Assembly (NCBI RefSeq): GCF_963677155.1
Contig: NZ_OY781884.1
Coordinates: forward strand, 1,224,001-1,288,000
DNA from: an uncultured Draconibacterium sp.
Lineage (GTDB): Bacteria > Bacteroidota > Bacteroidia > Bacteroidales > Prolixibacteraceae
Length of the DNA: 64,000 nt
Reading direction: 5' to 3'
Part shown: in pieces, positions 35,652 through 45,800 of the stretch
Numbering within the stretch: the stretch's first letter is position 1
Layout of the letters: the number at the start of each line of letters is the position of its first letter
Program-made: the position numbers and the translations under genes
Notes under the pieces: model-generated
Seen by the model: only the letters and a program-made list of their open reading frames with translations
The model's database searches: none
What the model was told of the DNA's origin: nothing

Positions 35652-37472
35652 TTACCAACCAGGATTTTGCCCGAATGAAGGATAAAGAGTAACATCTGAA
35701 ATTTTCAGTGGCAGCCAATAGTGCTTTTGGTCAAAAACCCGGGTGATAATAACTCTTTCAGAAATATTGATTGGTTTACCATCTTCTCCTCTATCAAAAT
35801 CAATAGCTGTTTTTTCTTTATACTTTTTCTTCTCAGCTAACATCCAACGACGTAAATCATGAAATCGAAAGTCGCCCTCAAACCCTAACTCCATTGCTCT
35901 TTCTCGTACAATCTCATCCATAAATTTATCCTTCGATGTGTAACTGGAAGACAAAGCACTAGCCCCAGAGCGAGTACGAATCTTATTAAAAGCCGCTTCT
36001 GCTGTTAAATTATAGCCTGATGCCGTACTTGTTGCAGAACCATACCCTTGTAAAACAGCTTCTGCATACATTAAATACACATCTGCTAAACGCATATAAG
36101 ACAAGTGCATATAATTATTCGAAAAGCCATCAACATCATTCGCAGTCATTGGAACTATTTTTCGCAATAAATAGCCAGTTCTTCCTGAATCTGAATTTTT
36201 CCGACTTGCCCCACCATTGTATAGGCGTGCATAACGATACTGTTCTTTATCTGCCGGAGCAGATCCTTTTATTACCTGATCGCCATCAATAACAATATCA
36301 TGATAAAAGCGTGGATCTCTGCCAGTCCAAGGATCATTTGGATTAAATCCAGAATTTGGATCATCAATAGGCAAGCCATTTGCCATTCCATAATTTTCAA
36401 CATATCTGGCATTCGGAGAAACTGCTCCTCCTGATATATTCGGTTCAGACCATAAGCTACTTGGTCCCCAGGCACATCCACTAAACCATGTTGATTCTAC
36501 ACCACAACCAAAAATAGCTTCAGGATAACCAGGAATTGTCTGCCTCCCATCACTATAGAACAAAGAGCTATAATCGTCAAAATCAACCAATTTAATCCAA
36601 GTCTCTCCACTATCAACATACTTTAGTAACTTACCAAAAATATCGGCAGACTTTTTACAATAGTCACTATTAAATGTTTTGGAGCCTGTACTCTCAAAGT
36701 TCATTAAGGGACTTCCTGCATACAAATAAGTTTTACCGGCATAAGCCAAGGCTGTTATTTTAGTAATTCTATTCTGATTTTTTCCGTCGGTTAACTGCCC
36801 GGTAGCTGTATTGTCCCAATCAACCGGTAGCAACTCTGCTGCTTTTTCAAAATCACTTCCGACTTTCTCGGCACATTCATGCCACGACAGCCGTGGTAAG
36901 TCAAGCTGTTCAACCGAACTCAACACCCGATCAACATAAGGAAGCCCTCCCCAATAACTCATCAATTCAAAATGATACCATGCTCGAAAAAATAACAGTT
37001 GCCCTTCAATTATCTCTTTTTCTTCTTGTGTGGCATTCTCCAAATTTTCTAAATTTTCTAAACCAAGATTTGCCTTCCGGATAGCATACCAGGCATTGGG
37101 CCAAAGTGCTTTTTCCCTATCGCCAGAACCAGTAATAACTTTATCACCATCTAAGTATGAAATCCACCTAGAGTTAGTCCACGACCAATAATCTCCTTTA
37201 TCAAAAGAAGCATTAAGCCACACTGCCCCTTCTTTTTGAAGCACCTCATCTCCCAGGTTCCAGTCACAAGCCCAGGTTGCCGTTGTGATATCAGGAACTG
37301 CACTATACAATTCTTCAACAAACCCCTGAAAGTTTGTGAAATTAATAAACGCATCAGTGGGTGATACTTCAGAATCAGGAGACTTGTCCAAATACTCTTC
37401 GCAAGAAACCAAGCTTACCATCAGCAAGAGAGCCGTGCCTTGCAATAATAATTTTATATATTGTTTCATCAT
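35652..37472 (-). CDS. SusD-like glycan-binding lipoprotein, first pair
   Basis: A 606-residue classical SusD. Lipobox Cys24 (VSLVSC) and EEYLDKSPDSEVSPTDAF, a typical SusD mature start. Other marks: WYAIRKANLGLENLENL, EGQLLFFRAWYHFELMSYWGGLPY, YLMYAEAVLQGYGS, RERAMELGFEGDFRFHDLRRWML, and the terminal FGQNPGW. It follows the full-length SusC by eight bases. Together with SusC 37480 it forms the first and probably main import complex for xylan fragments. Confidence 0.94.
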   Translation of the reverse strand: MMKQYIKLLLQGTALLLMVSLVSCEEYLDKSPDSEVSPTDAFINFTNFQGFVEELYSAVPDITTATWACDWNLGDEVLQKEGAVWLNASFDKGDYWSWTNSRWISYLDGDKVITGSGDREKALWPNAWYAIRKANLGLENLENLENATQEEKEIIEGQLLFFRAWYHFELMSYWGGLPYVDRVLSSVEQLDLPRLSWHECAEKVGSDFEKAAELLPVDWDNTATGQLTDGKNQNRITKITALAYAGKTYLYAGSPLMNFESTGSKTFNSDYCKKSADIFGKLLKYVDSGETWIKLVDFDDYSSLFYSDGRQTIPGYPEAIFGCGVESTWFSGCAWGPSSLWSEPNISGGAVSPNARYVENYGMANGLPIDDPNSGFNPNDPWTGRDPRFYHDIVIDGDQVIKGSAPADKEQYRYARLYNGGASRKNSDSGRTGYLLRKIVPMTANDVDGFSNNYMHLSYMRLADVYLMYAEAVLQGYGSATSTASGYNLTAEAAFNKIRTRSGASALSSSYTSKDKFMDEIVRERAMELGFEGDFRFHDLRRWMLAEKKKYKEKTAIDFDRGEDGKPINISERVIITRVFDQKHYWLPLKISDVTLYPSFGQNPGW

Positions 37473-37479
37473 ATCCGTT

Positions 37480-40400
37480 TTATAATGTAATATTAAAACC
37501 TAAGTTTATACGCTTCATCGTAGGATATGCACTATTGTGATTGTTGTTAACCTCTCTATCATCGGGCATATTAGTCCACATCCACAAATTGTTACCATTC
37601 AAGAATATCCTAAGTTCGCTTAGTCCAAATCGGGCAACTGCTGTTTTATTAAAAGTGTATGCTATTTCAGCATTCTTTAATCGAACATACGAGCCATCAT
37701 ATAAAGTATTATCTCCGGAGTAATCCATGTGAGAATTCCAACGAGGCATTGGAAGATCTGCACTATTTGCATTCTCTGGTGTCCAATATGTTCCCAGATC
37801 ATATGCTTTATTCGTACGATTGTTAAAGTTGTTAAAATCAACTCTACGATTTGTGTTGTTTACACCATAAAACTGAAGATAAACGCTAAAACCTTTCCAT
37901 TCCGTACCCACGCTACAACTATAAGTATTTTGTGGACGTTCCGGATACCCATAAGGAACATTATCAAAATTATCAATAACACCGTCTCCATTATAATCAA
38001 CGATATATTGATTTCCTGGAAGTTTATCACTATCCCAGGATACAAACTTTGTACTGGCATATACTTCATCCCAGGTATTAAAAAAACCATCAGTTATTTG
38101 GGAATAAGTTTGTCCAATCTGTTTACCAGCTTTTTTTTGATAATCATCGAGTAACTCCTGATCGTCTGCTTTAATAACTTTATCTTTTGCATGAGACAGG
38201 CTAAAATTCCCCCACAATCTTAGTCCATTATCTAACACCTTATTTACACGGATGTCTAGTTCATACCCTTTAACATCAACTTCTCCCAAGTTCCCGGTAG
38301 CGGGCGTTCCTCCAAAATAAGAAGGTACAGCCCGAGAATCTCCCGCCAAAAGCACATCCGTACGATGATCCTCAAACACATCAACACTACCCGACACTAG
38401 ACCGTTAAACACGGCAAAATCGGCACCAAAATTTGTTTTAGCTACTTTTTCCCAATGAATATCAGGGTTACCAATTGAAGACTCTTTCCACCAGGTATAG
38501 GGGCTCTCATCATTAGGTCCAGATCCTAATTTAGAACTTCCTCCGTATGACCACTGACTGAGATAAAGGAAACGACGCCAATCGTTATCGCTCCCAACCT
38601 CGCCATACGAAGCACGTAATTTTAGCATATCAAGAAAAGAAAATCTTTTCATAAAATTTTCTTCACTAATCATCCAGCCAAGAGCACCTGATGGAAAGAA
38701 ATCAAACCGATAGCCAGGTCCAAATTTTTCAGAGCCATTATAGGCTCCGTTAAACTCCGCAAAATATTTTGAAGCATAGTTATATGTTGCTCTAAACACC
38801 CAATCCTCTCGATAATGTTCAAATTCACTACCAGTAGCAAATTTATCTCTACTAAACAGCCCCATTCCTGTTACATCATGTTTTCCAAACTTTTTAGCAT
38901 AGTTTAATTGCAACTGATAATAAAGCTTTCTATAGTCATCCGATCCGCCATATATGTTAGTATAAGATTCATCTGCACGTGTTGACCATTTCGTTGGTAT
39001 CCAGTCAAATTGATTCGTTCCGAGATACCGTCCATGAATAACTTCTCCAGTGGCTGGATCAACCCATGTAGTTTGAACATTTCCATTATCGTAAACTCCT
39101 CCTACTGTATAAAACCGGTTATCAAAAGACAAAGTACCTTTAGCGGTTAAGCCATCCAGTACCATTCCCAAATCTTGTTTCAATGAGAAATCTGTAGTTA
39201 TTGTGGTGGTGGCTTTTCTACGTATTCCGTTATTTGCTAAAGTAGCAGCAGAATTGTAAGCTTCAAGCTCATCGGGTTCATAATACCCCCACGAACCATC
39301 TGGATACAGCGGTAAATAGCTGTCTGGAGCAGAAGTATAGATGGCCTCCCAAATACGATATTCCCAGTCATCTTGTCCGTAAACATCTTGCTTAATAGCG
39401 TAAGAACCAGCGAGGTTAACAGAAAAAACAGTGGTATTTGTTAGATCAAAGTCTAAATTACTACGAGCATTTAATCGATTGTACCCATAACCAGGACTAT
39501 ATCCTTTGGAGTTTTCATAATGTTTCAAGATATCACCTTCTGAAACAAAATCAAGTGAAGTAAAATACTTTACAGATTTCGTTCCTCCGCTAGCGCTGAT
39601 ATTGGCTTTGTAAGACATTACGTAGTCTCTTACCAATGCATCTGCCCAATCTACATTTACGTATCTTTGACGTTCCTCCTCATTCGCAGGATAACGATAC
39701 TTATCTAAAATAGTCTGAGGAGTATAGTCTTCCCACGAATTCCCATACAACCCCAACTCTCTTTCTATAACCTGATTACGAAGCAATAATGCATCATAAG
39801 AATCCAACTTCCCTGGGATCTTCGATGGCCTTTTCATTGTTGCGCTAGCGCTAATACGTATTTCAGCACGCCCCAACTGGCCTCTTTTTGTTGTAATTAA
39901 GATCACTCCATTTGCACCTTTCACACCAAATACTGCAGTTGCAGAAGCATCTTTTAATACAGATATACTCTCAATTGAGCTAATATCTACACTATTCATT
40001 GAGCGCTCAATCCCATCTACTAAAATCAGTGGCGAACTCTCATTCCAGGTGCTCTGCCCACGAATGTAAATAGTAGGATCGTCTCCTCCTGGCGAGCCAG
40101 AAGAGGTTACGGTTATAACACCAGGTAAATTTCCGGTTAACGCTGCACCAATGCTCGTTACCCCTCCAGTTCTTTCCAGAGTCTCACCTTTCGTTTGGGT
40201 GATCGCTCCAACAACACTCTCCTTTTTTTGCTGGCCGTAACCAACAACAATAGTTTCCTCCAGCTGTACGCTCGATGGCGCTAGTACAACATCCAGTTTA
40301 GTCTGGTTAGCAATGTTAATTTCCTGAGGCTCCATTCCAATAAACGAGATCAGTAGGATCTCTTTATCAGTTGGAACTTGCAACTCAAAATTTCCGTCAA

Positions 40401-40623
40401 TATCCGTAGGTACACCAATTTGCGTACCTTTAACGATTACTGTAGCACCAATTACCGGATTGTCTTGCTCATCAACAACCGTCCCTGTTATGGTTTTGGT
40501 GTCCTGAGCAAACAATGATAAATTGATAAAAATCCCAAGTACAACTACAAGTGTTTTTATCAAGTAGTTCTTCATCAAAGCTGACAAGGCTTTTTGAGAT
40601 GATAAATTAATTCTGTTTTTCAT
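37480..40623 (-). CDS. SusC-like TonB-dependent transporter, full length
   Basis: A 1047-residue SusC. Signal peptide to about residue 39 (ends SLFAQ). CarboxypepD-regulatory-like domain at about 44-120 (ITGTVVDEQDNPVIGATVIVKGT, then ISFIGMEPQEI). Plug at about 130-250 (VVGYGQQKKESVVGAI, LVDGIERSMNSVDISSIESISVLKDASATAVFGVKGANGVILITTKRG). The barrel ends MKRINLGFNITL. It is the first gene of the five-gene SusC/D operon and follows a 205-base region likely to hold its promoter. An inverted repeat TTCTAA-6-TTAGAA lies 29 bases before the ATG and may be regulatory. Confidence 0.95.
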   Translation of the reverse strand: MKNRINLSSQKALSALMKNYLIKTLVVVLGIFINLSLFAQDTKTITGTVVDEQDNPVIGATVIVKGTQIGVPTDIDGNFELQVPTDKEILLISFIGMEPQEINIANQTKLDVVLAPSSVQLEETIVVGYGQQKKESVVGAITQTKGETLERTGGVTSIGAALTGNLPGVITVTSSGSPGGDDPTIYIRGQSTWNESSPLILVDGIERSMNSVDISSIESISVLKDASATAVFGVKGANGVILITTKRGQLGRAEIRISASATMKRPSKIPGKLDSYDALLLRNQVIERELGLYGNSWEDYTPQTILDKYRYPANEEERQRYVNVDWADALVRDYVMSYKANISASGGTKSVKYFTSLDFVSEGDILKHYENSKGYSPGYGYNRLNARSNLDFDLTNTTVFSVNLAGSYAIKQDVYGQDDWEYRIWEAIYTSAPDSYLPLYPDGSWGYYEPDELEAYNSAATLANNGIRRKATTTITTDFSLKQDLGMVLDGLTAKGTLSFDNRFYTVGGVYDNGNVQTTWVDPATGEVIHGRYLGTNQFDWIPTKWSTRADESYTNIYGGSDDYRKLYYQLQLNYAKKFGKHDVTGMGLFSRDKFATGSEFEHYREDWVFRATYNYASKYFAEFNGAYNGSEKFGPGYRFDFFPSGALGWMISEENFMKRFSFLDMLKLRASYGEVGSDNDWRRFLYLSQWSYGGSSKLGSGPNDESPYTWWKESSIGNPDIHWEKVAKTNFGADFAVFNGLVSGSVDVFEDHRTDVLLAGDSRAVPSYFGGTPATGNLGEVDVKGYELDIRVNKVLDNGLRLWGNFSLSHAKDKVIKADDQELLDDYQKKAGKQIGQTYSQITDGFFNTWDEVYASTKFVSWDSDKLPGNQYIVDYNGDGVIDNFDNVPYGYPERPQNTYSCSVGTEWKGFSVYLQFYGVNNTNRRVDFNNFNNRTNKAYDLGTYWTPENANSADLPMPRWNSHMDYSGDNTLYDGSYVRLKNAEIAYTFNKTAVARFGLSELRIFLNGNNLWMWTNMPDDREVNNNHNSAYPTMKRINLGFNITL

Positions 40624-40651
40624 TATATTCTCTATTAAATTGACAAAAGAG

Positions 40652-40669
40652 TTCTAATATTCATTAGAA
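40652..40669. promoter_or_regulatory. Inverted repeat upstream of the SusC/D operon
   Basis: TTCTAA at 40652-40657 and TTAGAA at 40664-40669 form a perfect dyad, 29 bases upstream of the SusC start. It could be an operator or part of the 5' leader. Short enough to be chance. Confidence 0.3.
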
Positions 40670-40828
40670 ATTGATTTTTTTACTCTGCTTTACATCGCTT
40701 ATTTATTATGGCGAAGAATGAGTTGTCGAATAGAAATAATGAAGGACAGAATGTCCGTAAGTGTCTTTCCTCATAAGATCTAAGTTTTTCATTTATAAAT
40801 TTGACATTGAATTAAGTTTGTAATTATA

Positions 40829-42571
40829 TTATTGATTAAATTCAAACTTCTTTTCTGAAGCATACATGCCAATGGTTGTTCCGGTAAATCCTCCGGCTCT
40901 TGCAGTGGATAAATACGAAGCATCAACTTTATCAGCAAGTAGTTCCCAGTCGCTGTCACCCAACGCATAATAGAAACTAAATTCAGGACCATTGGATTTT
41001 ATTTTTAACAGAACAGGTTCATTCTCAGCTTCGATAACAGCTGATTTTATTACTTCAACTGTTGTATCAGTAACCATTTTTACCTGAACTACTTTTTGCT
41101 GATCAACTTTCGCTACTACCAGTAAATACTGATGGTGTTCGTTTTTCATTAATAGCATGCCTGCCGACTCTTTTTCGGAATCAGGCGTAAAATACATTTT
41201 AGTGCTACTTTCAAATTTGTGATGTTGTAATCGACGGGCCACAAAAGCCGGTACCTTTAATTCGGTGGAAGCGACATCGGCACATTTCAATGTAAGAAAT
41301 CCCGGATTTTCGTTAAGGCTGTATAAATCTGCAGCATTTCCACGAATAGTTAGCCACTCCATTCCCAGTTCAGTAGCATCAAAATCATCGTTCTTTTCAA
41401 AGTTTCCGAAAGTGACCGACGAGTCTCTTTTCACGCCTTCCATACGAATAATACGTGGTACCACTTCATTGTGCTTTGTTATATACGGAAATCCGTCCTG
41501 ACTCCAGCGAACAGGCATCATAAAAGTCTCGCGCCCAAGGTTTTCAAATTTATTTTCGATGGGGCGGCAGGCCAAAAATACCGACCACCATTGTCCGTTG
41601 TCTTTCTGGATAATATCTGCGTGTCCGGCGCAGGTAATTGGTAATTTGCGGTTTGGATTTAAATGTTTTTGTGTAAGTATCGGATTTTTATCCCATGGAG
41701 TATATTTTCCAAATGGCGAATCGCTTTTAAAAATTACTTCGCTATGATTAACAGAAGTCCCTCCTTCGGCACACATCAGATAATAACTGCCATTAAACTT
41801 ATACATGTGTGGTCCTTCAATCCATATTGGTTTTTCCGACAGGTTAACACCACCATTCACCAGCATTATACTTTCGCCAATGGTTTTGTCTTTTTCCACA
41901 TCATACTCAATACCGCGAATGGCACGATGTCCCTCGTAGGTTGAACCTCCATCCGGCTCGTCATTGTTTACGATATAGGCTTTGCCGTTGTCATCAAAAA
42001 ACAACGACGGATCAATACCGTGTACATTAGGTAGCCAAATGGGGTCTGACCAGTCACCAAAAGGGTCTTCAGTCTTCACTAAGAAATTACCACCCTGCAT
42101 ATTTGTGGTAATCATATAATAAGTTTCGTTATGCGGATTATAACTAATTGCAGGAGCAAAAATTCCACGTGTTACGCGTTGTCCTTCAAGGGGTAATTGT
42201 TCGGGTCGGTTAAGCACATTACCAACTTGCTTCCAGTTTAGCATATCAGTACTGTGAAAAATAGGAACGCCCGGAAAATAACTAAAAGTAGATGTTACCA
42301 GAAAATAATCTTTCCCATTAGTACAAACACTTGGGTCGGAATACCACCCAGGCAGAATAGGATTATAGTAATAATCGTCGCCGGGTAGTGGATTATTGTT
42401 GTAAAAATCGTCGTTGCCTTTATAGTAGAAATAATCAAAATTTGCAACCATACTATCGTTTGCAAATTTTGGACTACCGGAACCAGATATAGATTGACAG
42501 GAATTAAAAATAACGACTCCGGCCAATGCAAAAGTTATCATTGATATCTGAACGAAATAGTTTAGTCTCAT
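40829..42571 (-). CDS. GH43 beta-xylosidase/arabinofuranosidase lipoprotein with C-terminal beta-sandwich
   Basis: A 580-residue lipoprotein (Cys25 in IFNSC) of GH43, probably the arabinofuranosidase/xylosidase group. The first in-frame codon upstream is TTG, so ATG 42571 is used. Catalytic acids: Asp79 in GWYSDPSV, Asp187 in HGIDPSLFF and Glu252 in IEGPHMYK. The second domain (about 395-580) is the beta-xylosidase C2 sandwich, with MYFTPDSEKESAGMLLMKNEHHQYL and TGTTIGMYAS. A curious Asn/Asp/Tyr-rich linker (YYKGNDDFYNNNPLPGDDYYY) separates the lipid anchor from the propeller. It stands between the SusC/D operon and the HTCS gene. Single gene, likely a surface or periplasmic debranching enzyme. 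Confidence 0.9.
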   Translation of the reverse strand: MRLNYFVQISMITFALAGVVIFNSCQSISGSGSPKFANDSMVANFDYFYYKGNDDFYNNNPLPGDDYYYNPILPGWYSDPSVCTNGKDYFLVTSTFSYFPGVPIFHSTDMLNWKQVGNVLNRPEQLPLEGQRVTRGIFAPAISYNPHNETYYMITTNMQGGNFLVKTEDPFGDWSDPIWLPNVHGIDPSLFFDDNGKAYIVNNDEPDGGSTYEGHRAIRGIEYDVEKDKTIGESIMLVNGGVNLSEKPIWIEGPHMYKFNGSYYLMCAEGGTSVNHSEVIFKSDSPFGKYTPWDKNPILTQKHLNPNRKLPITCAGHADIIQKDNGQWWSVFLACRPIENKFENLGRETFMMPVRWSQDGFPYITKHNEVVPRIIRMEGVKRDSSVTFGNFEKNDDFDATELGMEWLTIRGNAADLYSLNENPGFLTLKCADVASTELKVPAFVARRLQHHKFESSTKMYFTPDSEKESAGMLLMKNEHHQYLLVVAKVDQQKVVQVKMVTDTTVEVIKSAVIEAENEPVLLKIKSNGPEFSFYYALGDSDWELLADKVDASYLSTARAGGFTGTTIGMYASEKKFEFNQ

Positions 42572-42872
42572 CAAAGTTGTCGAATTAGGAAAAATAGTTT
42601 TATTCGTACCTTTTGGGTGTTTTCCACCTCTTTTAAATGCTCAAACTTAGGCAGCATTGTATCCGAGGGTTTTTAATTTCAGACATTTGATTTTTAAAAT
42701 GGGACATTCTTGCACAACCAAAACACAACTGTCTTATATGCAACACATTAGGACACCCAACAAAATAGCAATCGAAGGATTATTGGTGAATAATCAATCC
42801 AATATCTGAAATTTGACTAGAATATTTACCACCGTAGGAGAGCAAAATGACGAAAAAAACGGGCGGGAAATG
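42572..42872. other. Intergenic region between GH43 lipoprotein and HTCS
   Basis: 301 bases. Its right end holds the terminator of the HTCS gene (42852-42889). The rest is AT-rich and should contain the GH43 promoter, but no convincing TAnnTTTG box is present on the minus strand. Confidence 0.55.
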
Positions 42873-42890
42873 CTATTCCAAAACCCGCCT
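42852..42890 (-). terminator. Terminator overlapping the HTCS stop codon
   Basis: On the minus strand GGCGGG and CCCGCC (42884-42889 with 42862-42867) pair around the TAG stop at 42873-42875, then a run of seven T follows. The last codons and the stop therefore lie inside the hairpin. Confidence 0.75.
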
Positions 42891-45800
42891 TGGTGATTTA
42901 CCAAAGTGTTTTCTAAAGACTGTACTGAAATACCCCACACTGCTGAATCCACACAATTCACTAACCTCTGTTATTGAGTGATTTTTAGATGACAATAAAT
43001 CATAAGCATGGTTTAGCCTTATTGTTCTTATAAATTCAATTGGCGATTGGTCGGTTAAGGACTTTATTTTTTTATAGAGCAGCGAAGGACTCACATTCAT
43101 TATTGCAGCAAATTCATTTTTAGAAAATTGTGCATTACTAATATTGTCGTTCACAACTTCGATCATACGTTTTAAGAACTTGTCGTTCAATTCGTTTTCT
43201 AAAATAACAGGGGTTTTACTTTCATTGGTCATTTTCAGAGCCTTCTCTCTGATTATTTCCCGGTTTTTCAGAAGTGATTTTATTCGTTGCTGTAGCAAGG
43301 TAACGTCAAATGGTTTAGTTAGGTAATCATCGGCCCCAAGCCCCAGTCCGCGCATTTGTTGTGCTTTTCCGGCCAATGCGGTTAAAAGAATAACCGGGAT
43401 ATGTGCAGTTAGGAAATTTGATTTCACTTTTTCGCACAATTCAAAACCGTCCATTTTGGGCATCATAATATCAGAAACAATAAGATCAGGATTTTCCTTT
43501 TGTACTATTTCCCAGGCCTCCTCACCATCTTCTGCCAGGTAAATATTAAATGAATCCTGCATAGCCGACTTAAGAAATTCTCTCAGGTAATCGTGATCTT
43601 CAACAATTAAAACGGCCATTTTATTCCCCGTTTTGTCTACCACCTGTTTTTCTGCTACAGGGTTAATTATTGATGACTTCAGAACATTTTTTTCAACCGG
43701 CTGAGAAACCGGTTCCGTTTTTCTCTCCGAATTTTCTTTTGGAATAAAAGGGATGGTTACAAGGAAAGTGGAACCAACATTAGATTGACTGTAACAAGTA
43801 ACTTTACCGCCATGTAATGAAACATAGTTTTTCACCAATAATAGCCCAATACCCGAACCAACTATTTTTGAATTGATCGCATTTTCGCCACGATAATATT
43901 CCCTAAACAGCATTTTTTGCGCCTTTTTCGTAATTCCAATTCCAGTGTCCTGAACCTCAAAAGTCCATTTTGTTCCTGCACATCTGAGTTCAATATTTAC
44001 CTTAGAATTTGGATTTGAATACTTTATAGCATTGGAGATAAGGTTGTCTACTACTTTTTGAATCATGCGTTCATCAACAGAAGTTTCGAACTTGTCGCAA
44101 TTCGCACTAAAAACCAGATCAACACTTCGGCTTTTGGCGTACGCCTCAAACATCATCACCCTATCTTTTACGATTTTAACAATATCAGCAAAACTAAATG
44201 CAACTCTTTCCCTACCAATATCTACTTTCTGAAAATCGAGCAACTGTGTTACCACCGTCGACAAACGATGCACCTGTTCTGTAGCCAAATGAAGATAACT
44301 AGAACCTTTATCGCTTAATCCAGACTCTTTGTTCAGTTCTTCAATTGGCCCGTTAACCAGGGTTAATGATGTACGAATATCGTGTGCTGTATTTGCAAAA
44401 AACCGAATCTTTTCTTCCGAGTGCTTCTTCTTCAACAAATCGATGTAAAAATATACCCCCAAAATACCCAAGCCTAGCCCAAAGAATATTACGAGCAGGA
44501 TAAACCAGCTTGTTTTCCAGAACGGCGGAATGATATGTACTTTAATCTCGCGCTCGGCGATTACTCCTGTTATAGAATTATCGACCATACGTAGTTGAAT
44601 GGTATAGGTTCCATACGGAATATTTGAATAAGACAAAACCCGGTTATCAACAGGTTTGCTCCATTCCTGATCCAATCCACTAATTTTCCATGAGAACTTC
44701 GCTCCGGGAGAAGTAACTCCAAGCGGTATTAGTTCCAAACTTATTGTATTCTGAAAATATTTGAGGCTAATTTCTTTTAGCTCATTAAGAGGTACATCCG
44801 GTTTCAAATCTTCAATATCGCGTATCGATCGTCCTGAAACGGATATATCCTGAACATAAATACGCCCTTCTTCCGAGGTGAGCTTCAAATCATCGGGATC
44901 AAACATTAAAGCACCTTTATTGGAGCCCAGAACCAAAAAACCATTTTTTAAAATACGGTGTGCATCCTGGTTAAAAGAAACATTGTTAAGGTATAACAAG
45001 GAGTTAAACGTTAGTATGGTCTGGTCGGCTTCATTCAGTCGGCATAAACCTAGCTCGGTGCCTATCCAATAGTAACCATTTGCGTAATCAATGCTATTTA
45101 CAAAATTACTTGGAAGCCCGTTATCCGTTGTATAATAATGTGTTGATTTATTATTTAAGTTGTAACGAATTACGCCGTTACCATTGGTTCCAATCCAAAC
45201 TATATCTTCGGAAATATACAGATCCGAAACAACAAAACCTTCAACCAATACTTCATGGCTACCATCAGTCTTATCAAAAAGTAATAATCCGTAGGTTGTT
45301 CCCATTAATAACTTATCAGGACCGTATTCAGCAATAATATAAATCGTATAATCCGGATACGAAGTATAGGTCTCGGTGTTGTAATTGTAACGGATTAAAT
45401 CTCCCCGTACACCACCAATCCATATATCCCCTTGCTGGTCTTCAATTATATTAAACACAAAATCGCCTGCAAAATCGCCCGAAGTATTTTCCTGACTTAA
45501 ATGCCTTAGTTCGGTTCCGGTATTCTCTTCCAGAATATAGATACCAGAAGAATAGGATCCGGCCCATATACGTCCATTTGAATCCTGGCAAAGCGCCAGA
45601 AATACCTGGGCATGCTGTTCCTTATTATGGTAGAATGATTTCCACTTATTGGTTCTTGTATTCCAAAAGCTGACACCATTGTTGGTAGCAAACCAAAGAT
45701 TTCCTTTCCGGTCTTCAAGAATACTGTTAACATCATTATTTACCAGAGAGTTTATGTTGTTAGCCACATGTTCCACCTTAGTTACAACAGAGCTACTTTC

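Noticed and set aside
40754-40766. GGACAGAATGTCC dyad downstream of the GH43 lipoprotein gene
   Set aside because: Only four to five base pairs with no T-run; too weak to call a terminator.
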